From the NCBI RefSeq assembly GCF_001513965.1, contig NZ_KQ948030.1:1-64000 (forward strand): DNA of 64,000 nt. The letters run 5' to 3'. The position numbers were made by a program, and so were the translations under genes. This DNA comes from Streptomyces cellostaticus (GTDB lineage: Bacteria > Actinomycetota > Actinomycetes > Streptomycetales > Streptomycetaceae). Of this stretch, positions 25,283 through 32,828 are shown piece after piece. Under the pieces are notes generated by a model, which made no database searches, was not told where the DNA came from, and saw nothing but the letters and a program-made list of their open reading frames with translations. Within the stretch, counting starts at the first letter, position 1. Each line of letters begins with the position of its first letter.

Positions 25283-26155
25283 ATGACCGCGCCGACCTAC
25301 CCGCCCCTGCCCACCAGCCGATACACCTCCGAGTTACGCCACGAGACGGCCCGCTTCGCGGACGCCGGTCGCGGGCTCCCGCTGTCCGAGCCGGTCCCGA
25401 CGTGCCCGGGGTGGACGCTGGGCGATCTGGTGCGCCATGTGCGCCAGGGCCACGACTGGGCGACGACGATCCTGACCACCCGCAGCACCGAACTCATCCT
25501 GCCCGGCGCCGACACCGCCGCCGGCGAGGACAAGAGCTGGACCGAGCGAGTGGCCGAGCTCGGGGCGCAGGAAGTCGCTCAGGAGAGCCCCATCGTGGAC
25601 CCCGGGCTGCGCACGCGGTTCCTGGCCGAGGGCGCGGACCGGCTGGTCGAGGCGGTCGACGGGGTGGGCCCCGAGGTGCCGATCTGGGCGCCGCACGGCA
25701 AGCAGAACATGGAATTCTGGCCGCGCTGGGCAGTGTTCGAGACAGCCGTGCACCGGGCCGACGTGTACCTGATGGCCGGCCTGCCGTTCGAGCTGGACAA
25801 CGATGTCGCCCTGGACTGTGTGGACTTCTGCGTGAGTGCCTTCGGGGCGCCCGCCGCCAGGCCGTTCCTGTCCCCGCTGTTCTCCGAGGTGCCGCGCGGC
25901 GGCCAGACGCTGAGCTTCCGGTCGACCGAGCCGTCCGCGGCCCGCGCCTCGAACTGGCTGATCACCTGCGCGCCGGACGGGGTGCGGGTCACCCGGAACG
26001 CCCCGGCCGGCGACGCGGCCGACGCCACCGTGGTCGCCACGCCCTCGGATCTGTTGCTGGTGGTCAAGGGGCGACTGCGGCCGGAGAACCCGCGCATGGC
26101 GGTGCTGGGCGACCGTGCGCTGCTGGACTTCTGGCTGAGCCACGCCATCTCCTGA
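25283..26155 (+). CDS. Maleylpyruvate isomerase-family (DinB-like, mycothiol-dependent type) protein, 290 aa
   Basis: Four-helix DinB/MDMPI fold: VPTCPGWTLGDLVRHVRQGHDW carries the first metal-site His residues and VFETAVHRADVYLMAG the later one, followed by an SCP2-like C-terminal domain (TPSDLLLVVKGRLRPEN). Family members use mycothiol as cosubstrate or bind metal; the reaction here is unknown. The ATG at 25283 follows GGAG at 10 nt. Its own TCAG box makes it part of the SARP regulon. Confidence 0.82.
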   Translation: MTAPTYPPLPTSRYTSELRHETARFADAGRGLPLSEPVPTCPGWTLGDLVRHVRQGHDWATTILTTRSTELILPGADTAAGEDKSWTERVAELGAQEVAQESPIVDPGLRTRFLAEGADRLVEAVDGVGPEVPIWAPHGKQNMEFWPRWAVFETAVHRADVYLMAGLPFELDNDVALDCVDFCVSAFGAPAARPFLSPLFSEVPRGGQTLSFRSTEPSAARASNWLITCAPDGVRVTRNAPAGDAADATVVATPSDLLLVVKGRLRPENPRMAVLGDRALLDFWLSHAIS

Positions 26156-26177
26156 TCTCCTGACCGCCTGGCGGAGT

Positions 26178-26220
26178 ATGACGGTGAGCACGCCGACCCG
26201 GTCGGTGTGCTCACCGTCAT
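26178..26220. terminator. Bidirectional terminator
   Basis: 20-bp stem (26178-26197 with 26201-26220, one G-T pair), 3-nt loop, between the convergent DinB-like and P450 genes. Confidence 0.7.
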
Positions 26221-26297
26221 GTGTGCATAGGTATGGGGGCCGGGGGGCGGGGCCGTGGTGGGGGCACGGCCCTCTGCTCACCCGCGGGAAGCGGCCG

Positions 26298-27491
26298 TCA
26301 CCAGGTGACGGGGAGTTCCTCCAGGCCGTACACGATCGTGTTCTCGCGGAAGCGGACGTCCTCGGACGGCACGGCCAGGCGGAGCGTGGGGAAGCGGGCG
26401 AAGAGGCCGCTCAGACACACCTCCAGCTCCATGCGGGCCAGCGAGGCGCCGGGGCACAGGTGCGCGCCGAAGCCGAAGGCCAGGTGGCCGGAGGCGTTGC
26501 GGTGGATGTCGAGGCGGCCGGCGTCGGGGTAGACCGACTCGTCATGGTTGGCACCGGGGATCGCCACGATCACGCCGTCACCCTTGCGGATGGGCGCCCC
26601 GCCCAGGTCGACGTCGGCCACCGCGGCCCGCACCTGGTTGTCCTGCGAGATGGACCAGTAGCGCAGGAGTTCCTCGACCGCCGGCTTGAACAGGGCGGGA
26701 TCGGCGCGGAGTTCGGCCAGCTGGGCCGGGTCGCGCAGCAGGCTCAGGACGCTGAGGCTGATCTGGTGGGCCGTGGTCTCGTGGCCCGCGACCAGGAAGA
26801 AGCGGGCCATGGCCACGAGTTCCTGGTGGGTCAGTTCACCGGTCGCCACGTACCGCGTGGCCAGCCGGCTGATCAGGTCGTCCTGCGGATCGGCGGTGCG
26901 CTGCGCGGCGAGCCGGTCCAGGAACTGCGACATCTCGACGAACGCCGCGTACGTCTCCTCGGGACTGGCCTCCTGGGAGAGAATGACCTGGCTCTGCTCG
27001 GCGAAGTCCGCCTCGTCGTCCTCCGGCACCCCGAGCATCCGGGCGATCACCAGCGAGGGCAGCCGCAGCGCGTAGCTCTTCACCAGATCGACCGGGTTGG
27101 GGCCCTCGGCCAGCTCGTCCAGCAGCTGCTCCACGAGGAGTTCGACCTCGGGGCGCAGGGCGCGGGTGCGGCGGGCGGTGAACTCGGTCATCGCCATCCG
27201 GCGCAGCCGGCCGTGCTCGGGGTCGTCCATGCGGCTGAAGGACATCACGCCGGGCTCGGGCGGCAGCTGGATGCGGATCGGGAAGCCGGGCTGCTGGTCG
27301 TCGGAGCTGAAGCGGTTGTCGTTGAGCACCTGGCGGACGTCCGCGTGCCGGGTGACCAGCCAGGCCTCGCCGCCGCGTATGCGCACCTTCAGCGGGGGTT
27401 CCTTGCGCAGGCCCGCGTAGGCGTCCGGCGGGGCGTACGGGCAGGAACGGGGCATGGGCCACGTTGGGAGAGGCTCGCAGGGTTCAGCCAT
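26298..27491 (-). CDS. Cytochrome P450, 397 aa
   Basis: Bacterial class I P450: I-helix motif AGHETTAHQ, ExxR region (EELLRYW), and the haem loop FGFGAHLCPGASLAR with Cys near residue 346. Soluble, no membrane anchor. Starts at ATG 27491, 5 nt after GGAGG. A triple TCAG box upstream ties it to the cluster. A tailoring hydroxylation or desaturation of the azoxy lipid is the likely role; the ferredoxin at 52058 is a candidate electron donor. Confidence 0.9.
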   Translation of the reverse strand: MAEPCEPLPTWPMPRSCPYAPPDAYAGLRKEPPLKVRIRGGEAWLVTRHADVRQVLNDNRFSSDDQQPGFPIRIQLPPEPGVMSFSRMDDPEHGRLRRMAMTEFTARRTRALRPEVELLVEQLLDELAEGPNPVDLVKSYALRLPSLVIARMLGVPEDDEADFAEQSQVILSQEASPEETYAAFVEMSQFLDRLAAQRTADPQDDLISRLATRYVATGELTHQELVAMARFFLVAGHETTAHQISLSVLSLLRDPAQLAELRADPALFKPAVEELLRYWSISQDNQVRAAVADVDLGGAPIRKGDGVIVAIPGANHDESVYPDAGRLDIHRNASGHLAFGFGAHLCPGASLARMELEVCLSGLFARFPTLRLAVPSEDVRFRENTIVYGLEELPVTW

Positions 27492-27550
27492 GGTTTCCTC
27501 CGTTGGGTCGGCTGAAATGGGGCGGGGTGTTTCGGCCATCGTGGAGGATG

Positions 27551-27579
27551 TGGCTGACTTGGCCCTGATGCATGACTGA
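27551..27579 (-). promoter_or_regulatory. SARP-type triple repeat, P450 gene
   Basis: Minus-strand heptamers TCAGTCA (27579-27573), TCAGGGC (27568-27562), TCAGCCA (27557-27551), exact 11-bp period. Confidence 0.7.
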
Positions 27580-27616
27580 CGGGCACGTGGGGGTCTTCTT
27601 CCACGTGCCCGTCAGT
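27575..27616 (-). terminator. Terminator of the DHA2 transporter gene
   Basis: Perfect 16-bp stem ACTGACGGGCACGTGG with its complement (27601-27616), 10-nt loop. The promoter-proximal arm overlaps the first heptamer of the P450 SARP box. Confidence 0.65.
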
Positions 27617-27665
27617 TGGGGGTTGCACTAGTCGCCGTGCGTGGGGGTTCGTCGGCAGGTGAGGA

Positions 27666-29135
27666 TCAGGGAGTCTGTGCCTTGCGCGGCAGTAGCTGCA
27701 CCAGTGCCGCTACCAGCACACAGATGCCCGCCTGCACGAACAGGCTGGCCCCGAAGGCGTGGGCGTAGGTGTGGGCGCTGCCGTGGTGGCCGGCGACGCC
27801 GAAGAAGACCACGCCGATCACCGCGATGCCGATGGCGTTGCCCATCTCCTGGGCGGTGGAGAAGACCCCGGACGCGGCGGCCGCGTGCTGCGGAGCCACG
27901 CCTTCCAGCACCAGCGAGGCGAGCGGGGCGACGACGAAGCCCATGCCGAACCCGGCGAGCACCATGGCCGGAACGCACCAGCCCACGGCACCGCTGCTGT
28001 CCAGGTGCCAAGCGGTCGCGGCCAGTGCGATGTTGCCGGCCGCCTGGAGCACCGCGCCGACGGTCAGGACCTGCTTGCCGAGCTTGGCCGCGACCTTGGG
28101 CGCCTGCGCGGAGCCGATGAAGAAGCCGAGGCCGAGCGGGATGAACAGCAGACCGGACTGGAGCGCGCTGAGGCCTCGGCCCTCCTGCAGGTACAGCGCG
28201 AGGACCAGGAAGAAGGAGGCCATCGCGGCGAAGAACACCAGCAGGGAGACCACGCCCACGCCGAACGCACGGTCCTCGAACAGGCTCGGGTGGACCAGCG
28301 GCGACTTGTTGCGGGCCGCCTTGCGGCGCTGGGTGTACCAGAACGCGGCCAGCAGCGGTACCGAGGCGATCAGGCACTCCCAGGTCCAGGTCGGCCAGCC
28401 CTGCTCGCGGCCCTCGACCAGCGGCAGCACGACGGCCGACAGACCCGCGGTCACCAGGATCACACCGGTCCAGTCGAGGCCGGTGTGGCCCTCGGCCCGG
28501 GACTCCGGCACCACCTTCGGGGTGAGCAGCAGGACGACGGCGCCGATCGGGGCGTTGATCAGGAAGATGGTCCGCCAGTCCCAGCCGAACACGTCGGCCT
28601 TGATCAGCAGGCCGCCGATCAGCTGGCCGAACACGGCCGAGGCGCCCATCGTGATCCCGTAGGCGTTGAACGCCGCGGCCCGGGCCTTGCCCTGGTAGGC
28701 CGTGGTCAGGATGCCGAGGACCTGCGGGATGACCAGTGCGGCCGCGGCGCCCTGCACGGCGCGCGCCGCGATCAGCTCACCCATGTTCGGGGCGATGCCG
28801 CAGGCCAGCGAGGCGAGCGTGAACAGGGCGAGGCCGATGGAGAAGACCTTCCGGCGGCCGTAGAGGTCACCGAGCCGCCCGCCGGTGATGAGCATGGCGG
28901 ACAGACCGATGTTGAAGGTTGCGGCGACCAGCTGGATCTCGGCGCTGGTCGCGTGCATGTTCCGTTGGAGCGAGGGGATGGCGACGTTGACGATGAAGAA
29001 GTCGATGTTGGCTATGAACAGGCCGGCCAGCACCACCAGGAGCGCACCCCAGGCGGGTTTGCCTCCGGCCTCCTCGATGTCCGGTGCCGGTGCGGCCGAG
29101 GCCGCGCTGCCGGTCAGTTCCGCTTCGGTGGTCAT
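27666..29135 (-). CDS. DHA2-family MFS drug exporter, 489 aa
   Basis: Fourteen predicted membrane helices, motif A (GGRLGDLYGRRKVF) and the antiporter start LFIANIDFFIVNVAIPSLQ of the EmrB/QacA group. The ATG at 29135 follows GGAGGG. Proton-driven export of the cluster product and self-protection are the usual roles of such genes in antibiotic clusters (VlmF is an MFS exporter in the valanimycin cluster). A two-repeat TCAG box lies upstream. Confidence 0.88.
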   Translation of the reverse strand: MTTEAELTGSAASAAPAPDIEEAGGKPAWGALLVVLAGLFIANIDFFIVNVAIPSLQRNMHATSAEIQLVAATFNIGLSAMLITGGRLGDLYGRRKVFSIGLALFTLASLACGIAPNMGELIAARAVQGAAAALVIPQVLGILTTAYQGKARAAAFNAYGITMGASAVFGQLIGGLLIKADVFGWDWRTIFLINAPIGAVVLLLTPKVVPESRAEGHTGLDWTGVILVTAGLSAVVLPLVEGREQGWPTWTWECLIASVPLLAAFWYTQRRKAARNKSPLVHPSLFEDRAFGVGVVSLLVFFAAMASFFLVLALYLQEGRGLSALQSGLLFIPLGLGFFIGSAQAPKVAAKLGKQVLTVGAVLQAAGNIALAATAWHLDSSGAVGWCVPAMVLAGFGMGFVVAPLASLVLEGVAPQHAAAASGVFSTAQEMGNAIGIAVIGVVFFGVAGHHGSAHTYAHAFGASLFVQAGICVLVAALVQLLPRKAQTP

Positions 29136-29252
29136 GGACGACCCTCCTAGGTCGTTTCGTGCTGGTGGGATACAGGCCGAGGGCGTCCGCGACGCGCGGC
29201 AGGGCACGGGACGGCACCCGATACGGCAGTCATCGGGTCACTGTCCCGCGCC

Positions 29253-29270
29253 CCGCTGACACGGCGCTGA
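29253..29270 (-). promoter_or_regulatory. SARP-type repeat pair, DHA2 exporter gene
   Basis: Minus-strand TCAGCGC (29270-29264) and TCAGCGG (29259-29253), 11-bp period; a third unit is not clear. Confidence 0.55.
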
Positions 29271-29285
29271 CACGGCGTGCTCGGT

Positions 29286-30083
29286 TCAGCTCGCGGCGGT
29301 GTTGGCCACGGTCCGCAGCAGTCGGTGCGCGAAGTGCGCGGTGACGGCCTGGGCGTGGGTGTCGATGTAGAAGTGGCCGCCCTCGTACTCGTTGTGGCCG
29401 AGGTAGGCGGGGGTGCGACCGGCCCAGTGGGACATGGCGTCCGGGGCCTCCTGGAGCGGGTCGCTGCGGCCGCCGTAGGAGGCGAGCGGGCAGGTGACGC
29501 CGGCGCCGTCGTCGTCGTAGTCTCCGGCGACCCTGAGGTCGGACCGGAGTGCGGGCACGACGAGCGCGAGCATCTCGGGGTTGTCGTAGACCTCGGCCGG
29601 GAAGGACCCCAACTTCTTGATCCACTCGATGAGTTCGGGTTCCGGCATCCGGCTCTGCTCCTCGGTCGGCTTGAAGAAGCCCACCGGCGACCAGCCGGAC
29701 ATGCCGACCATCGCCGGAGCGGGACCGCCCTCCTCCTCCATCCGGATCGCCAGCCGGAACGCCAGCTGGGCGCCGAGGCAGTGGCCGAAGAACGCGAACG
29801 GCCGCTCGTCGAGGTCGTTGAGCACCGCCTCGTGCAGGGCGTCGAGGAGCGGCCAGAAGTTCTCGTGGGTCTGCTCCTCGCGACGGTTGTGCCGGCCGGG
29901 CAGGGTCACCGCCTGCGGGGAGATGTCCGGCGGCAGCAGGCTCTCCCAGTCGCGGTAGATGATGGCGCCGCTGCCCGCGTGGGGCAGCAGGAACAGCCGG
30001 ATCGAGGCGTCGGGCGAGGGGTCCACGGGGTGGAACCAGTGCCCCTCGCGGGACATCTGGCTGCCTGTGCTGGCGGTGGTCAC
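29286..30083 (-). CDS. Type II thioesterase with cysteine nucleophile, 265 aa
   Basis: Alpha/beta-hydrolase of the GrsT/RifR type: LFLLPHAGSGAIIYRDW, nucleophile elbow FFGHCLGAQLAF, Asp208 in RSDPLQ and His237 in GGHFYI. The usual GHSxG serine is Cys102 here. Type II thioesterases remove stalled acyl groups from carrier proteins; a Cys nucleophile could change this toward slower hydrolysis or acyl transfer. GTG 30083 overlaps the stop of the upstream LLM gene (GTGA). Last gene of the ACP-PKS-ligase-LLM-TE operon. Confidence 0.85.
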   Translation of the reverse strand: MTTASTGSQMSREGHWFHPVDPSPDASIRLFLLPHAGSGAIIYRDWESLLPPDISPQAVTLPGRHNRREEQTHENFWPLLDALHEAVLNDLDERPFAFFGHCLGAQLAFRLAIRMEEEGGPAPAMVGMSGWSPVGFFKPTEEQSRMPEPELIEWIKKLGSFPAEVYDNPEMLALVVPALRSDLRVAGDYDDDGAGVTCPLASYGGRSDPLQEAPDAMSHWAGRTPAYLGHNEYEGGHFYIDTHAQAVTAHFAHRLLRTVANTAAS

Positions 30084-31162
30084 GACTGCGTGCTCCCAAC
30101 GGTGGTGGACGGGCCGAGGGCGCGTACCGCGGGCAGCAGCACCTCGGCGATCTCCTTCAACTGCGGCTCGGGGTCGAGCGATCCGATCCGCACGACCAGG
30201 TGCCGGGCACCGGCGCGGACATAGCCGCCGAGCCACTCGGCGCACTTCTCGGCGCTGCCCCAGGCGTAGGCCTGGATGCTCCGCATCTGTTCGAGGGAGC
30301 GGCCGTAGTAGTGGCTGATGTAGTGCTCGAGTTCGGACTTGGCGGCGCGCTCACTGGCGTTGACCGTGACCGTGGCGTAGAGCGCGGGGGTCACGACGCG
30401 GCCTGCCTCTTCGGCGAGTTCGGCGATACGGCGGCGGGCACGGGCGTAGGCGTCGACGTCCGGGAGGAAGGGAAGCCAGCCGTCGTAGCGGGTTGCCGCG
30501 CGGGCGAGGACCTTGGGGGTGTCGCTGCCGGCCAGCCAGAGGGGCGGGCCGCCGGGGATCGCAGGCGAGGGGAGGCGGTCCAGGTTCTCCGCCTGCCAGA
30601 ACCTGCCCTGGAACTCGGCGGGTTCACCCTCCTCGCCGGAGCGCCAGGCCGTGCGCCACAGCGAGGTGATCTCGTCCAGACGGCCCACGCGGCCCTGGAA
30701 GGAGGCGCCGACCGAGGCGAACTCCTCCTCGGTCTCCGGCATCGGGAAGCCCGAGCCGAGGCCGAGGATCAGCCGGTCGGCGGCGACATGGCCGAGGCTC
30801 GCGATCATGTTGGCGCCGATGAGGGGGTGGCGCAGAGCGGGGGTGAGGGCGGCTGTGCCGACGGTGATGCGCGTTGTCGCTGCCGCCGCGGCCGAGAGCA
30901 CGACGAGGGGGTCCAGGCGGGGGCGGGCGGTCAGGGAGTCGCCGGCCCACAGGGAGTCGAAGCCGAGCGCTTCCGCGGTTTTGGCGAAGTCGAGCAAGGG
31001 GGCTGCGGCGTAGGTGCCGTTGATGGCTTGCTCCCGGGTGGGGAGGAGGATGCCGATCTGCAGAGGGGGGCGGCCGTCGTCTGCGGTCTGCGGGTGCGTT
31101 GTGGCTTGTCGCGCAGTTCCCCGCGCCCCTGGCACACTGCCGCCGGCGGAGTTGGAAGGCAT
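30080..31162 (-). CDS. LLM-class flavin-dependent oxidoreductase, 360 aa
   Basis: Luciferase-like TIM barrel: LQIGILLPTREQAINGTY, LGFDSLWAGDSLTARPRLDP, GTAALTPALRHP, GLGSGFPMPETEEEF, GGPPLWLAGSDTPKV. Family members use FMNH2 or F420 to hydroxylate or reduce substrates; the cofactor cannot be decided by eye. ATG 31162 follows AAAGGA. Residues 11-21 are encoded by a dispersed intergenic-type repeat (31101-31130). Sits in the PKS operon, so a tailoring redox step is likely. Confidence 0.85.
   Translation of the reverse strand: MPSNSAGGSVPGARGTARQATTHPQTADDGRPPLQIGILLPTREQAINGTYAAAPLLDFAKTAEALGFDSLWAGDSLTARPRLDPLVVLSAAAAATTRITVGTAALTPALRHPLIGANMIASLGHVAADRLILGLGSGFPMPETEEEFASVGASFQGRVGRLDEITSLWRTAWRSGEEGEPAEFQGRFWQAENLDRLPSPAIPGGPPLWLAGSDTPKVLARAATRYDGWLPFLPDVDAYARARRRIAELAEEAGRVVTPALYATVTVNASERAAKSELEHYISHYYGRSLEQMRSIQAYAWGSAEKCAEWLGGYVRAGARHLVVRIGSLDPEPQLKEIAEVLLPAVRALGPSTTVGSTQS
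31101..31130. repeat. Dispersed Streptomyces-type repeat inside the LLM gene
   Basis: Matches 48371-48400 at 29 of 30 positions. Here it falls within the first codons of a coding region. Confidence 0.7.
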
Positions 31163-31196
31163 GCGTCAATTTCCTTTCCCAAGCTGATCGGTGTCG

Positions 31197-32801
31197 TCAG
31201 ACAACCGTCGCCTTCAGTGCGTCCCTCGCCGGGGCCGTCAGTTGCTGCCTCACCGCGCGGCGCAGGATCTTGCCCGACGGGTTGCGGGGCAGGGAGTCGG
31301 TGAAGTGGTACGTGCCGGGGATCTTGTAGTCGGCGATGCGGCCCCGCAGGGACAGCAGGAGTTCCCGGGGTGTGGCGGCGGCGCCGGGCCTGAGTACGAC
31401 CACCGCGTGCACGCTCTCGCCCCAGCGCTCGTCGGGCAGTCCGACCACCGCCGCGTCGGCGACCGCCGGGTGTGCGGCCAGTGCCTTCTCGACCTCGGCG
31501 GGGTAGATGTTCTGCCCGGCGACGATGATCGTGTCGTTGATGCGGTCGCACAGGTGGAGGTAGCCGTCCGCGTCGAGGTAGCCGGCGTCGCCCATGTGCA
31601 GCCACTCCCCCACCAGGGTGCGGGCGGTGGCCTCGGGCAGGTTCCAGTAGCCGAGCATCCGGGAGGGGGCGCGGACGCAGATCTGGCCGATGGCACCGGC
31701 GGGGAGGGTCTCGCCGTCGGGGCCGATCACCTTGATCTCGTTGCCGGGGCAGGGCTTGCCGACCGAGGTGAGCACGGTGCTGCCGGGGTGGTGCGCCTCG
31801 GGCGGGAGGCAGACGGCCACGCTGCCGGTCTCGGTGCTGGCGTAGATCTGCGCGAACTCGCAGCGGTAGGTCTCCAGGCATTGCTTGAGGAGGGTTTCGG
31901 ACATGGGGGCGGCGCCGTAGGCGATCTTGCGCAGGGAGGCGAACGCCTCGGGTCCCGCGCCGCGTTCGGCTGCCATCGCCTGGAGCATGGCCGGGGCGGC
32001 GAAGGTGGTGGTGACCCGGTGGGTACGGATGAGGCGTACCGCTTCCTGCGGGTCGAACTGGGGCATGATCACGTTCGTGCCGCCGGCGTTGAACGTGTGC
32101 AGGAACCAGCCGATGCCGGCCACGCCGAAGCCCGGCAGGGAGATCAGGCCGACGTCCTCGGGCAGCCAGTCGATCCAGTCCACGCCCTGTTCATGGCTCG
32201 CCTGCGGCAGCGTGAAGAAGCTGCGGTGGGCGAGGACCGCGCCCTTGGGCAGGCCGGTGGTGCCGCTGGTGTAGATCTGGATGACCGCGTCGTCCGGGCC
32301 GGTGCCGGGCGCGAGGTCGGTGTCCGCCTGGTCGGCCGCCCAGGCGGGCAGGCCCGCGCCGCGGGAGGGTTCGCCGTCGGCGTCGGTGCCGTCGACCCGG
32401 ATCACCTTGCGCAGTCCGCGCAGTTGGTGGCGGACGGTGGCGACGGTGTCCCAGAACTCGTCGTCCACGAAGATCAGGACGGCGCCGGAGTCGCGCAGGA
32501 TGTGGTCGACCTCGTTCGGGGTGAGCCGCCAGTTGACCGGCACCAGGACCGCGCCGGCCTTGGCGCAGGCGATCATCACCAGGTAGTAGTTCGCCGACTC
32601 GCGGCCCAGGTAGGCGACCCGGTCGCCGCGCCGGACCCCGCTGGTGTGCAGGGCGTGTGCGGCGCGGTTGCTGTCGCGGTGGAGCTTGTCGTAGGTGGTG
32701 ACGCGGCCCTCGCAGATGATCGCCGGGTGGTCCGGGCGGCTTCCGGCGTGGGCCCGGGAGGAGTGGTGGAGCGTCCAGCGCTCCCGCGGTATGTCAGTCA
32801 T
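31197..32801 (-). CDS. AMP-forming acyl-CoA/acyl-ACP ligase, 534 aa
   Basis: ANL-superfamily enzyme: P-loop YTSGTTGLPKGAV, ASTETGSVAVCLPPE, the hinge region MGDAGYLDADGYLHLCDR and NPSGKILRR with the C-terminal catalytic Lys. Similar to medium/long-chain fatty acyl ligases. It may activate a fatty acid for the ALDH-type reductase or load a carboxylate (possibly the azoxy-serine unit) onto an ACP for the PKS. Second gene after the PKS in the operon, 28 bp downstream of it. Confidence 0.88.
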   Translation of the reverse strand: MTDIPRERWTLHHSSRAHAGSRPDHPAIICEGRVTTYDKLHRDSNRAAHALHTSGVRRGDRVAYLGRESANYYLVMIACAKAGAVLVPVNWRLTPNEVDHILRDSGAVLIFVDDEFWDTVATVRHQLRGLRKVIRVDGTDADGEPSRGAGLPAWAADQADTDLAPGTGPDDAVIQIYTSGTTGLPKGAVLAHRSFFTLPQASHEQGVDWIDWLPEDVGLISLPGFGVAGIGWFLHTFNAGGTNVIMPQFDPQEAVRLIRTHRVTTTFAAPAMLQAMAAERGAGPEAFASLRKIAYGAAPMSETLLKQCLETYRCEFAQIYASTETGSVAVCLPPEAHHPGSTVLTSVGKPCPGNEIKVIGPDGETLPAGAIGQICVRAPSRMLGYWNLPEATARTLVGEWLHMGDAGYLDADGYLHLCDRINDTIIVAGQNIYPAEVEKALAAHPAVADAAVVGLPDERWGESVHAVVVLRPGAAATPRELLLSLRGRIADYKIPGTYHFTDSLPRNPSGKILRRAVRQQLTAPARDALKATVV

Positions 32802-32828
32802 CGTGGTTTCCCGTCCCTAGGGGGCGTC

